Source of the DNA: Diplolepis rosae
Taxonomy: Eukaryota > Arthropoda > Insecta > Hymenoptera > Diplolepididae
Length of the DNA: 64,000 nt
Assembly: GCA_030998225.1 (NCBI GenBank)
Contig: JAPYXD010000713.1
Span: 806,001-870,000, forward strand
Reading direction: 5' to 3'
In this document: positions 11,890 to 23,982 of the stretch, in pieces
Numbering within the stretch: position 1 is the first letter of the stretch
Layout of the letters: each line of letters opens with the position of its first letter
The notes under the pieces: generated by a model
What the model saw: only the letters and a program-made list of their open reading frames with translations
What the model was told of the DNA's origin: nothing
Database searches by the model: none
Position numbers and translations under genes: made by a program

Positions 11890-12080
11890 TTCGTGTGTAA
11901 ACCACGGGTATTCGTTAACTACTCGATTGCAGCGCTGTCCAAGCGGGTACTTTCGAAACTACTACTCGTCACGATAAGGGAACATCCCCCACCACGGGAG
12001 TTGCCAGACCTGTCTATACTACCGTGGGGTCAAGTTACAATAGTGAAATACGGGCTGATGCATACGGCTACATACTAGAA
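11890..12080 (+). repeat. G1: G-type repeat fragment with L-type tail
   Basis: The sequence around AACATCCCCCACCACGGG and CTGTCTATACTACCGTGG matches, in reverse, element G2 (56876-57164). The tail GGGCTGATGCATACGGCT is shared with the flanks of the J/K1 region (reverse strand near 37825; forward at 40331-40344). It ends about 290 bp before the PPP4R2 start codon. Confidence 0.6.
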
Positions 12081-12099
12081 GGTGGAATGCCAATATGCA

Positions 12100-12369
12100 T
12101 TGTCTATATTTAATGTTTATGGCTTTCATGCTTAAAAGATAGCAGCATTTCTATTCTCGTGTCTCCCTTCTATAAAATGTATGTTTAGTGTGACTGTCTA
12201 TTTAGTTGTCGCTCGCCCGGTGTTTTGCATTATTTTTGTCTTATTGTCGTTGTTTTCGTCGCCTTTTTACAGGCTCAGGGTGTAGATCGTTTCCTGTGTT
12301 TTTTCGAAGGTGCGCGTTGAGATCTTCTTCCTGCCGTGACTGTCTCAGCGCCAAAAGAGCATCGGGAAC
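12100..12369 (+). promoter_or_regulatory. Probable promoter and 5' UTR of PPP4R2
   Basis: Base composition becomes markedly richer in GC and CpG than the flanks from about 12195 to the start codon. That fits the promoter and leader of a housekeeping gene. No TATA box at a decisive spacing was found. The exact transcription start cannot be read from sequence alone. Confidence 0.4.
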
Positions 12370-15300
12370 ATGGAAAATCCAGAGGAGGTGCTACAAGCAC
12401 TAGACGAATTTCAGAAGATGCGACCGACAGAGATCCCGCGGGAACTCGAAGAGTACCTTTGCTGGGTGGCTAAGACCGGCGACCCTGTTTATCAGTGGTC
12501 ATTAATCAAGGCTCTTTTTCGAGAAAAACTTACTCGTGTTATGACTGATTTTTACGAGAGCTGTCCGAGTCTCGATTTGACGCCTTGCCCAAACGTCGAG
12601 ACTTTCAACTATGACACGATGAAGAACAATCTCTTAGAGCGACTGGAGTCTTTTGCAAATGCACCATTTACTGTCCAACGAATTTGCGAACTCTTAACTG
12701 CGCCACGTAAAGAATACAATCGAGTCGATAAATTTATGCGTGCTATCGAGAAAAACATTTTGGTCGTATCAACGAAGGAACCGGGCTCAACTTTCAGAAG
12801 GAACGAAAACGGAGATGGAATGGTAAATGGATCGGTTGAGGACGATGCACCAGGTGGTGTTTCACACGAGGTCGAGATGGATTCTTGGGTCAAGGACTGT
12901 GCGGCTTCAACGGTGGGGATGTCTGTGCAGACGATGGATAACGAAACGAGGTTATTAGACGATGTTACATCTACTATTTCTAAAACAGGGCCTGCTCCGA
13001 ACGGAGGCTCCTTGTCCCCGGAGAAAACAGAGCATACAACTATTGGCACCTGTGAACCTTCCGGGATAGGGTTTGTCCCCTCGACGTCTGATTTCTCAGG
13101 ACAGGGATCGGAATCTAGGGATTCAATGGGTATAGGACTTAATTCACAGAATTTGAGTACTTCTATTCACGAGGCACCGAACATCGCCGGAGAGGTTCCT
13201 GAGGCAATTATGAATGAGGATACTAGTTCACAACCTAGCTTAGACATGAATAGTCCTGAGAGCGAACCATTTGATCCTAACCGAAAACTGCAGACAACTT
13301 TCCAGGTATTATTTTTAAGATTTTATATTGCTTTATTTAAATAAATAAAAAATAAGTTATAAAAGGGGCAGTCGAAAATATATTTTCAATCTTAGTTTGA
13401 AGTTAGAAATTACAGGTAAAAAAATGAATAGTGTTATGTAAAATCCTTTTGAGATTTAAAAGCTTAAAAATGTTCATTGCATTTCAAATTTTTGTTTGAA
13501 ACTATGATGATAAATTAAAAGAGTACATTTTGCTGTTGGGCAATTGCAACAATTGGGCAAAATTTTTATCTCTTATGAAAATATTTTTAAAATATAGTTT
13601 AAAAAAATTATTTATCATCATAAAAAATTAGGTTGCATCTTTTAAATAAACTTATTACTTGTTATGTTTGAATATTTAGTTATTTGAATTTAAAAATGCT
13701 AGTTTTTCGCGGTTAAAGTTGAAAGATTCAAAGAATTTATACTAATCTGTATGTGAAAAGTCATTACGAAACAAAATTTTAAAAAAAACTGTTACTCCTG
13801 ATCTCTTCTAAAGTAAAAATAATAATCAAGGTTTGTGATTCATGCATAATATTTTTTCGAATTTTAGAGTTTTATCGGAAATTTAGAGATTAAAGTTATT
13901 GAAATATGAAACTTTGATTGGCAAAAATTTCGAACTCAACTAAATAATTTTGAGAGTTTTTAATAATGAGAAATAATTGTGTCTATTATTGATAAATTTT
14001 TCATGTTTGATTAACCCTCGTCAAAAATTTTTAATTGAAAGCAACCTTTTGAGATTTTGCTGCAAGATTTTAAATATTCTTTCATTGATTCTTTATAATA
14101 TTTTATTACATAAGAACTATGTTATAAATATCAAATCTCTATTTCATATTGTAAAATGAGAGAATCTTAAGAGCATCTAGTTTCCAGTTATAAAATACTA
14201 GACAGAAGATTTTTATATTTATCAAGAAATTCCGCTAAATTGTTTCATTAATTTTCACACGGAAAAATAATTTATTCATCAAATTTCCTTCAGTTGATTT
14301 AACCAAACATACTTTTCCGTATATAAGAAATACAAATCTGGCACAATTATTATTTGCAGGCAAAAGACTTCGTTAACCACAACTCAAAATCTCCAGAGCT
14401 ATATGAAGAGAACACTAAAAATACGAAAAAGTCCGATAACGAGTTGACACTTGACAGTCATATTTTTTTGCCTGTTGAAGGTAGTACAGAATTAAAAGCG
14501 TCCGTGGGCGAGAAAGAATCTGTTCTTCCAATTGTTGAAAACTTTTTGCAGGCTAACAGTAGAACAGAAAATTCAGTAATAATTTCGGAAGAGATACCAA
14601 GCGATCAGAAACCTGCAGATGTTGCAGGAATTCCAGAAAGCGATTCGTCAAAAGAAGATTTTAAACCTGAAATATCAACGAGTAAAGATCCAGATGAACC
14701 CTTTGCAAATAATGCCGAAGAACCTCAGCCGATACCTCCGGATGAGAAAATCATAAAAGAGAAGGCTGAAGTCGAAGCTGTGGATTCCATAAGTAAATCT
14801 AGCTCAGTTACAAAGGAAATTCCAGTAAAAGGAGAAATTATGCAAAAGACTGTGAAGTCAAAACATAAGGTTACAAAAGAACTCAATGAAGAATCGAGTG
14901 AATCAGTCATAGAGTCAATTGAAGAGATTAACGCTAAATCAGAAGAAGCTGGAATTGAAAATACTACTGAAAATTTGAAACCAATAATAGAAGAATCGCT
15001 TTCGGAAAAGAGCAATTGCGACGATAGCTCACAGGATTCTAAAAGTAGTAACTTAACAATAGAGGAAGCGACGGAAGACGATTCCACAGAGACCAAGTCC
15101 ATGAGTCGTGAACCTATTCCAATTATAGAAGAACCCAAGGAAGTCGAACCTGCCATTAAAGATCGGAAAAATGAATCAATTGAAGAAGTCAATTTGAAAT
15201 CTCCAGCCATCAAAACTGAAATCTTGACAAAGAATAAGTCCGCGACTATTGAAAGTGTAGGAAGTAGTGAGATCGCAATATCTAAAGAAGAATTTTCTGT

Positions 15301-15496
15301 TAGAACTGACGAACCAACGGAAATCAGGAACTTAATTACAGAAGAAAAATCTGTTTTAGAATTAATTTCAGAGTTGGCTCCAGAGAAAGAAACGAGACCT
15401 GCCGAATCCATGGAAGTGGATGGCGAAGAATCTGCAACTATTTTCCAAGGCGACGAACCAATGGAACAAGAAGTGTCTGAAGTGGAAAGTAGATAA
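12370..15496 (+). CDS. PPP4R2: Serine/threonine-protein phosphatase 4 regulatory subunit 2 (two exons)
   Basis: The conserved PPP4R2 domain fills about residues 1-140. Family blocks seen are LCWVAKTGD (30-38), QWS (42-44), PNVE (74-77), PFTVQRICELL (99-109) and KFMRAIEKN (121-129). The rest is an acidic, Ser/Glu/Lys-rich, low-complexity tail, as is usual in this family. Exon 1 is 12370-13305 and exon 2 is 14360-15496. The donor (CAG|GTATT) and acceptor (TTTGCAG|GC) keep phase 0, giving 312 + 378 = 690 residues, longer than the vertebrate protein of about 420. The start ATG is the first in frame with the domain. R2 links the PP4 catalytic subunit to R3 in a complex acting in DNA-damage recovery, centrosome maturation and splicing-factor assembly. 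It is intact and the only confident host gene here. Confidence 0.93.
13306..14359 (+). other. PPP4R2 intron 1
   Basis: A 1054-bp AT-rich intron with GT at 13306-13307 and AG at 14358-14359. The pyrimidine/AT-rich acceptor tract is short. No inserted element with clear TIRs is visible, in contrast to the flanking DNA. Confidence 0.8.
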
Positions 15497-16972
15497 TAAT
15501 TTCTTACTTTTGGTTACGAAAACTAAAAAAATTTAAGTTGCAGAAAACACACCCAAACGACTGTTAGAAATAGTGATTTTCCATTGCAACATCTAAACGT
15601 TTCTCTTGAAGAGTAATAAAGGGATCAAATTTCATAATGTATCAAGCTAATCCATCAGCTCTTGACTGCTTTTTTCTATGATCCTTTATCATAAATAAGA
15701 ATTATTATTTTCATCTTGCGGAGAAACTGACGTTTACAACTTGGAACGATTAAAAAACGATTGGACAAAAAACTGCCTGTACCAAAATATATAATTAACT
15801 AGGGGAATGAAAATTTTAATCTTTTATTTCACGTTTTCCATTATCGTGCTATTTAATCTCAGATTTAATTCTTTTAAAGTTATTCATTTCAACGTTTCGG
15901 CTTAAAAATATAACAGAGCATGAATAAAAAATATTAAAATATCTTTTGCGAATTTCTTCACAGCACTCTTGAAACGAGTGCTCATTTGTGTTTTAATAAA
16001 TCACTAGATTTTATTCAGTGTCTCAGATTTCATTATTGAGAGAATAAATAGGGGTACATTTTTTTACAAACAGAATCCCATGACAAGGTAACCCTGTAAA
16101 GTCTAGTATTGAGTATCTAATTGGAATTTTTATAAAATGTTCAAAAATATGGTTACAGTAAAACTTAAAAGAGAAAATTCGGTTGTTCTTGCGAGAAAAG
16201 TCATTTGTTAATTTTAAGAAATCAATACTAATGGGATAAGATCCTTAGTTATGTTGTTTCCTTAGCATACTAGCGCGGTAATGCGAGTGAATTCTTACAG
16301 TTTGTGATGATTCGAAATCATTGGTACTTTGAAACTTCAATTTAAATGAAGTTATTTCGAGGAAACAATAATTTTTCGGAAACTTTATACACACTAATAC
16401 GTTTAGTTTATATAAGTTAATTGTGTTACTTAAATTATTCTACGTACGAAAATGTATTTAAATTACAAATTTAGACGCAGATCTACCAACTGACGAATGT
16501 TCATAAAGATTAAAGGTAAAGCAGTTAATTTAAAGGAGATTGTAAACCTGTAATTATAATAATAGTTTAAGATCACTGTGTATATTATTTTATAGCAAAA
16601 TACACAAAGATAACTAACAATTGCGGCGAGGTCATTACGAAAATTTTCCCTTTATCATTTATTTTATTTTAAATACCATGATATTACTTTTATACATCTT
16701 TTATTGCTTTCTAAAACCCTTAATTTCTGTAAAGTATTTTAATTTATTTATTGAAGATATGATTTGAGTTTGGAATGTTAATTTACTCAACTATTTTGCT
16801 TCTTTATTATGTCAAAGTAAAAATATTAAGTAATTAAAAAATACATTATAAAAGTGAGACTCCAAACTTTTTGTGTTTCATTATTACTGTTTTTTCTAAG
16901 AAAAAAATTGATCAAAAACTGAAATTTTTTCAATTCTAATTATCATGGCGAATTGAAGTAAGGAGGCAAAAG
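15497..16972 (+). other. PPP4R2 3' UTR and downstream spacer
   Basis: AATAAA signals occur at 15615-15620 and 15995-16000, and either could serve the gene. The remainder to element I is AT-rich single-copy-looking sequence with no frame over 60 codons that has coding character. The 8-bp target copy GGCAAAAG of element I is at 16965-16972. Confidence 0.55.
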
Positions 16973-17399
16973 CGAGGGGCCGTTCACTAGAAGAATTCTG
17001 AAGAATCAATGATTTTTCATACTTATAATCGATTCAGAATCAGCGACTCGTGGTAAGATTTTTCAGAATCATATGGGGAATCAGCTTGATTGAGTAAAAT
17101 CTTAGAGATTGATTCTGAAAGTTTGAAAGCCGCGTTCATCAGTGAGATTCAGAAGAATCACCGGAGATCATTCAGAATCGTTACGATTCCGTGCACGCTC
17201 GAGCGAGTGAGCTCGAGTTAGCTTGAGATCACTTGAGATCAACGCGTTAAAACTTGTCTAATGCGCAGTCTCGCGTGCAGCGAGGCGTCCACACTGAAAG
17301 AAATGCTTGGGATTTATCAGCCATATGAATATAGCTGAATATTTTTAAATAATTCAACAAAATATATTTGACAGTTAACCAAAAATATTGCTGCAATAG

Positions 17400-19298
17400 C
17401 AGCCCCCTGCATCTTAGCCAGAATGCACGTAATCCACGAAACGAAAATGTCACAAGAATTGACCGTGGCCGCTAGGGGCGCTGATTGTTCATGAGGCCTG
17501 AATTCATTTTAATGCATGGGAAAAATGCATAAAAATTAAATTTTTGGGGATAAAAACTACTTGATCATACTTTTTTTTACAACACATTAAACTAGAAAGT
17601 TTTAAATATTATTTAAAGCAATTTTTACTGATATAAAGGGTAATATGCTTGAAATTTGGGCGAAAATTGTCTTTGTAATTCTGGCTGGAAATTGAAATCA
17701 AAGTTCTGTTATCTTCGTTTTAACATTAATATTTACATTGTGATTATTAAATAAAAATACAATATTTATTTATATTATTAATATTATTGATATTATATCA
17801 GTCTTAGATATTACAATAGAAAAATTGGCTATTGAAATTCCATCAAATTGAATTATAATACGGGTATTAATTATATCATCTTGATTTTGTTAGAAAAATT
17901 AGATTTTATTATAGGACATTTTGTATTTTATATTTTAAAACTTCTTAGTAATTGAAAAAATTACATTTTTATGAACAAAACTTTCACATAAGGAATGAAC
18001 GTACATTTGAAAAAGTAACAAATATAAAGAATTTATAAAATTCCTTTATAAGTATTTGAAAACACTAAGAACAAAGATGTTTGAAATAAATAATAATCAA
18101 CATAATATACTATATTTCATAATAATATAATGGATATTTAGATCTCATATGCACATAATTTATTATGTGTATTTTATCTATAATTAGGGATGGGCGATCT
18201 CGATTCGATTCTACGGAGATCGATCTTTTTTACTCGATTAATCGGTTGGATTGATATATTTTTTTTCGATCTTTACGAACGATTCTCCTTTCTTTTTTTC
18301 CTGTTTCCTATTTCTATGAACTGTTCCTATGGACTGTTTCTTAGTTTAAAAGTGAGATCAAGGGGTCGACCACGAGAATATCCTTAATGTGATATACAAA
18401 GTATATTAATATTATAAACTTTATAATAATACTTCATATTTATGCCAGAAATTTTATCATAAATAATACTTTAAGTGATATGCAAAGTTCAAAGTATATT
18501 AATATTATAAAATTTATAGTAATACTTCATATTTATGTCAGAAACTTTATCACTAATAATACGCATTGCTTTAGAAATTGTGCAATTTTAAAAAATAAAA
18601 AACGTTCCTGATTCGCAAATATAGTGTATTTTTTAAGCCTAATTTCCTTTTTTATTGATATAAACACTTTTTTATTTTGATAATTTAAGTTCACAAAATA
18701 TGCAAGTAACAATTATATCTCCAATTGTTATAAAACATTTTAAAAAAAGGTTATTTTACAGAAATTTATCACTTTCAGAAAAAGGTATCGATTTTTGAAG
18801 ATCGATTCAAAAATCGATCTTTTTAACCGATTAATCGATCAAATTGAATCAATAATTTCAGAATCAATTCTTTTTTTTGAAGATTGCCCATCCCTATCTA
18901 TAATACCTTAAGTTCAGTCAGTCAGCTTTGTTGATTTTTTTATTCAAAGCGTTTTAAATTTAGTATAGATTAAATTTTAATAAGTTAAAGGCGCTCATGA
19001 TAAATAAACCACAAAAAAATGCACTTTTTCAGAGCATTACGTGTAGCCTGTTTTGCAACCTACAGCAATAAATTTCCGCATTTTCACTTAAATTTTTATA
19101 TCACCGACTATTAAAACCATTTCAATTTACCTAAAAAGCACACAAAAGCACTTCAGACACCAATTTTTCACAAAAAACGTTAAATTTCAATGTTCTATAA
19201 TGCTAATCTGTATAAGGTCGGCCTCATGAACAGCCAGCGCCACGGTGGCCAACGGTCAACATCTGTGACATTTTCAACTCCAGAGATTCTGGGGGCTG
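17400..19298. mobile_element. B: P-type non-autonomous element with 8-bp target duplication
   Basis: The left end CAGCCCCCTGCATCTTAG and the inverted right end CAGCCCCCAGAATCTCTG share their first eight bases. Further blocks (GACCGT, GGCGCTG, GTTCATGAGGCC) are also inverted between the ends. The flanks are a perfect TGCAATAG at 17392-17399 and 19299-19306. The same terminal architecture is found in element A (44629-46329), which holds a THAP exon, so B is assigned to the P superfamily by association. B has no coding region. Element C is inserted in it. Confidence 0.82.
18185..18896. mobile_element. C: hAT-like MITE nested in B
   Basis: The ends TAGGGATGGGCGATC and GATTGCCCATCCCTA form a 15-bp inverted repeat with one mismatch. 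Subterminal ATCGAT words follow. The flanks are a perfect 8-bp duplication TCTATAAT at 18177-18184 and 18897-18904. The TAGGG start, 8-bp duplication and short subterminal repeats suit hAT MITEs. The apparent 65-codon frame inside has no family features. Confidence 0.85.
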
Positions 19299-19306
19299 TG
19301 CAATAG

Positions 19307-20693
19307 TAATTCATATGGTTGGAATACACATACAGGCTAAATTTTCAATGTAGTTTATCAATACCATTTAGAGTATAATGGATTCATTTATCGGCAATAT
19401 AAAAAGTAGGTCCTACTTATTACAACGAAATTGAAAAATAATGTGATATTTCCATTAACATTGTATTTCCTTCTATTATTAAAAACAATCCTCGAGAATT
19501 TTTTAAATTTCCATTTATAAAAACTACCGTAATCGTTAGTGCTAATAAATGTTATCAAAACTTTAGGATTTTAATAATTTTACGATAATATTTCGAAGGT
19601 TACCATGATAAGAAACATAAAAAGATTTTTTACTCCATCACATAAACTTCTCAGCTGGAAAAATTAAGCTGAATTTTTCAACTAAAGTTTACATTCGGAA
19701 AATCCAGATAAATTACCACGCAATTCAAATGCACTTGAATTTTTAGCTGGTTTTACTAGTTGGTTTTTCCATCTGGTTTTAAGGAAGACATGTTTCAAAG
19801 TTTTCCAAAGGTGCCCTCATGTTTATAATTTAAAAGTTAGGCGCCTTCAAAAAAATTAAACAATTTTTTTCCACAATCAGTTGAAAAAATCAGATGATAA
19901 AACCAACTGGAAATCCGGCTGGAGAATTAAATCCAGTTGTGTTCAGAATTTTAATTTTAATTTTAATCAACCCAAAAATAGTTAATCCAAAAATAATTAA
20001 CCCAAAAACTACTAACCAAATTAATTATTTTAAATAATTTTATGAATTGGGTTGAGTATTTTTATTCGTGGGGTATTTTTACTCATGGGGAAAGTATTTA
20101 TGGGTTGAGTATTTTTGTGTTAATCATTTTTGGGAAAAGTATTTCTGGGTTAAGTATTTTACAGTCATCTTATTGGCAAAGCAAGTCCGTTCCGTAACTG
20201 GAACACCCGTGTTCCATAATTCATTTACGTTATTTACATGGCTTGTAAATAACGTAAAGAAATTACGGAACATTTTTTATTTTTAAGAAAGTAGGAATCA
20301 ATTTTTCCTATTAATGTTTTCCATGGAACCGAGGCGTTTTATATTCATGAAAAAAAATTTTGCAATAGCATTTTCAACTTAATTTGAACATTGAATAATA
20401 ATAAAAGACAACGAAGCACAATTGTTATATAACTGGTACCGTTACCTTTAGTAATAAAACGACACGAAAAACGGACTTGTTTGGTCGAGAATTGAGGGAA
20501 TCAATTTAGAATCAGCTGGACCTGGCTGGACTCAGGCGGAATCAATCGTAGTGATGAAGCTCAATGCGCGCAACTGTCGAAATGATCCCTGTGCTTCTTC
20601 TGAGGTTGGATTCGATTCTTTTTTTTTCTAATTGTCAGACTCAAACCGGATCATTCTTCAAGTGTGGAATCACAAGAATCATGAGCTAGTTAA
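19307..20693. other. Interior of element I between B and H
   Basis: AT-rich sequence. At about 19650-19945 there are short inverted words built on CTGGAAAA/TTTTCCAG. At 19960-20170 there is low-complexity DNA built on AACCCAAAAAT and its complement; a 72-codon frame with many aromatic residues there is a by-product of that repetition. GATTC-rich subterminal sequence of I starts near 20490. No gene seen. Confidence 0.6.
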
Positions 20694-20702
20694 CGGAATA
20701 AT

Positions 20703-22960
20703 GGTAGGGTATCGATTTTCCAAAATCGAATTTGTCCAAAATACATTTTCCCCAAAAATCAGCAATTTCAGACCGTACTAATGTCAGCATGCAATGTAGG
20801 AAGACAAAAGTGGTGTATGGTTTCAGAAAAGCGTGAATGTCGTTAAGGTAGGCAGGTTTTTAAAAAATAAAGAAACAGATGGCACGAACAATATATTTCT
20901 TATGAGGTTACTAAAGTATTCTGCGAAAATACCATTTTGAATGCGAAGAAGTATTTGTGATGATTTTTCAAAGAGCTCGTCATTGTAAGAAGTAAACCAG
21001 GTGATCTAAGTGCTTAAAATAGACCTTCCTCAGAGAAGTTGAGCTGAGAACGGAAATTTAGGATACCTGATATATTTTAGAGATCCTGTCATTTCGAAAA
21101 TTATATATAGTAGTCCAGGTGCTTAAAAAACATCTTCCTCAGGGAACTTAAGCTGAGAACTGAAATTTAAGATGCGTAGTTCATATTATAGAGATCCCGT
21201 AAATTTGAAAATTATATCTCGTCGTCCAGGTACTCAAAAAACATCTCCTCAGGAAACTGAAGCTGAGAACTAAAATTTAAGATACCTAGTTCATATTTTA
21301 GAGATCTTGTCATTGGAAAATTATATTTTGTATTCCAGGTGCATAAAAAACATCTTCTTAAGCTGAGAACTGAAATTTAAGATACCTAGTTCATATTATA
21401 GAGATCTCGTAGTTTTGAAAATTATATCTAGTAATCCAGGTGCTTAAAAAACATCTTCCTCAGGGAACTTAAGCTGAGAACTGAAATTTAAGATGCGTAG
21501 TTCATATTATAGAGATCCCGTAAATTTGAAAATTATATCTAGTCTTCCAGGTACTTAAAAAACATCTTCTTAAGCTGAGAACTGAAATTTAAGATACCTA
21601 GTTCATATTATAGAGATCTTGTCATTTTGAAAATTATATTTAGTAGTCCAGGTGCTTAAAAAACATCTTCTTAAGCTGAGAACTGAAATTTAAGATACCT
21701 AGTTCATATTATAGAGATCTCGTAGTTTTGAAAATTATATCTAGTAATCCAGGTGCTTAATAAACATCTTCCTCGGGGAACTTAATCTGAGAACTGAAAA
21801 TTAAGATATCTAAATGGTATTTTAGTGGTCAAGTCATTCTAAAAATTATATCTAGTAGTCTAGGTGTTGAAATACACTTTCCTCAAGGATATAATTCTCA
21901 AAATGACGGGATCTCTATAATACGAACTAGGTATCTTAAATTTCAGTTCTCAGCTTAAGTTCCCTGAGGAAGATGTTTTTTAAGCACCTGGACTACTAAA
22001 TATAATTTTCAAAATGACAAGATCTCTAAAATATGAACTAGGTATCTTAAATTTCAGTTCTCAGCTTAAGTTCCCTAAGGAAGATGTTTTTTAAGCACCT
22101 GGACTACCAAATATAACTTTTAAAATGACTAGATCTCTAAAATATAAACTATTTATATTAATTTTCAGTTCTCAGCTTAAGTTCCCTGAGGAAGATGTTT
22201 TTTAAGCACCTGGACTACTAAATATAATTTACAAAATGACGGGATCTCTGAAATATGAACTAGGTATCTTAAATTTCAGTTCTCAGCTTAAGTTCCCTGA
22301 GGAAGATGTTTTTTAAGCACCTGGACTACTAAATATAACTTTCAAAATGACTAGATCTCTAAAATATAAACTATTTATCTTAATTTTCAGTTCTCAGCTT
22401 ATGTTCCCCGAGGAAGATGTTTTTTAAGCACCTGGACTACTAAATATAATTTTCAAAATGACGGGATCTCTGAAATATGAACTAGGTATCTTAAATTTCA
22501 GTTCTCAGCTTAAGTTCCCTGAGGAAGATGTTTTTTAAGCACCTAGACTACTAGATATAATTTTCAAAATGACAGGATCTCTAAAATATAAACCAGGTAT
22601 CTTAAATATCTGTTCTCAGCTTAACTTCCCTGAGGAAGGTGTATTTTAAGCACTTAGGTCACCTGGTTTACTTCTTACAATGACGAGCTTTTTGAAAAAT
22701 CATCACAAATACTTCTTCGCATTCAAAATATTATTTTCGCAGAATATTTTAGTAACCTCATAAGAAATATATTCTTCGTGCCATCTGTTTCTTTATATTC
22801 TAAAAGCCTACCTACCTTACCGACTTTCACGCTTTTTTGAAACCATACACCACTCTTGTCTTCCTACATTGCATGCTGACATTAGTACGCTCTGAAATTG
22901 CTGATTTTTGGAGAAAATGTATTTTGGAGAAATTCGATTTTGGAAAATCGATACCCTACC
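20703..22960. mobile_element. H: foldback element with inverted tandem arrays
   Basis: Outer inverted arms of about 250 bp begin GGTAGGGTATCGATTTTCC (20703) and end with the complement at 22960. The flanks are cggaataat and cggaataac, a 9-bp duplication with one mismatch. Inside are about eight tandem units of 100-111 bp (21000-21860), each with GCTGAGAACTGAAATTTAAG, then about seven units of about 110 bp in reverse (21880-22660). The whole 2.26 kb can fold on itself. There is no coding capacity. The GGTAGG(G)TAT start and 9-bp duplication link it to E1/E2. Confidence 0.88.
21000..22660. repeat. Head-to-head tandem arrays inside H
   Basis: Forward units have the GCTGAGAAC word near 21043, 21152, 21261, 21361, 21471, 21573, 21675 and (variant) 21786. 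Reverse units appear at about 110-bp steps from 21949 to 22614. Forward units vary in length because an internal block (CCTCAGGGAA) is missing from some of them. The reverse units are more uniform. Confidence 0.85.
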
Positions 22961-23011
22961 CGGAATAACTACGTAGAATCGATTTTTAGTGAATGGCCCC
23001 TCGGGCAAAAG

Positions 23012-23982
23012 TAAAGTAACTGAAAATTAGTACTATTTTGTCCTGAATTGGATGGTCAATATATTCAGACAGAACCGTATAGAATTTGTGCTGTTTGCTG
23101 TTTGGAAGTCCAAATGGATTTTTTCTAGCGGCACCATTAGTCCCATATGCTGTTGGAATCTATTTGGATGTTCTAATTCTATTCACGGAGTAGTATACAA
23201 AAGCAGAGTCAAGTCAAAAGGCATTAGTCACGTCGGAGCTTTCCGAAATAACTAGAGTTACTATTACAGTCAAAATATTAAGTGATTAATAATATACGAT
23301 ATAGGGGTAACTGCGCCAGTATATGAATGCTTACCAGCGAGTGAATGGTCATAAAAGTTTACATGATAAATAAGATAAAAATAATTATAATCGTAATTGA
23401 TAAACATTCATATTTAATTGAACACGTGAACTTTAAAGTGCACTCATTTTTTTTTTGCTAAAAATTCTGGTTTCTTTCAGTAAACTCTCATAAAGATGTT
23501 ACTGTTAGCCATACTCGCAAAAATAGTGAATTTCACGCATAACCGCACGAATGAAACAATTTTTGGAAAACCTATAAATAAATAACATGACGCGTTCAGG
23601 ACTTGTCAATAAATATATAATAAAAATAATTGATTATTGTAGTGTTTAAGATTGATTTCTGGCCTTAATGCTCGTTATATATTTCAATTTATTAATTTTT
23701 GTATCATTCATTCATTGGCATCATAAATTAGACTTGTGACCAGCGAATAAATACATTCAACTGGTAAACCAAAGCTCGACACGGTTGGGTAACACTAAGT
23801 GAATGCGCATGTCTTGAAGCCAGTGACATTCGAGGTTAGGAAACCTCATGGTTACCATACGGTCGGGCCGGCTAGTCTTTAGCTTTAAATCTTATACTAA
23901 AATTAATATTTATGTTTGTTATGTAAATAAAGCTATAATAGTTTACAATTATTATCAAGATAAGCAGATTTATATGTGAGCA
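23012..23982. other. Spacer between element I and the transposase
   Basis: AT-rich DNA with two short frames (23052-23255, and 23872-24108 on the minus strand) that show no recognisable domain. The left boundary of the pogo-like element is somewhere in this stretch, but I could not find its terminal repeats. Confidence 0.4.

Larger units (their letters stand above)
16973..23003. mobile_element. I: large TIR element with 8-bp target duplication, carrying B, C and H
   Basis: The ends are CGAGGGGCCGTTCACTA and, inverted, TAGTGAATGGCCCCTCG, with one mismatch in 17. They are flanked by a perfect duplication GGCAAAAG at 16965-16972 and 23004-23011. Subterminal DNA (16990-17180, 20490-20690) is crowded with GAATC/GATTC words, as in transposase-binding regions of hAT-type elements. 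An 8-bp duplication allows hAT, P or Merlin; I do not choose firmly. No transposase is left. B (with C inside it) and H account for about 4.2 kb of the 6.0 kb. Confidence 0.85.

Noticed and set aside
12609..15411. Antisense frames within PPP4R2 (12609-13049 and 14725-15411)
   Set aside because: They are shadows of the real exons; Glu/Ser-rich sense codons give long Leu/Ser-rich antisense frames.
20068..20286. 72-codon frame rich in Trp, Tyr and Phe with internal repetition
   Set aside because: It is the translation of low-complexity DNA inside element I; no homologue or start context.
21000..22660. CRISPR-like array
   Set aside because: Units are contiguous ~110-bp tandem repeats in two orientations without unique spacers, in a eukaryotic foldback element.
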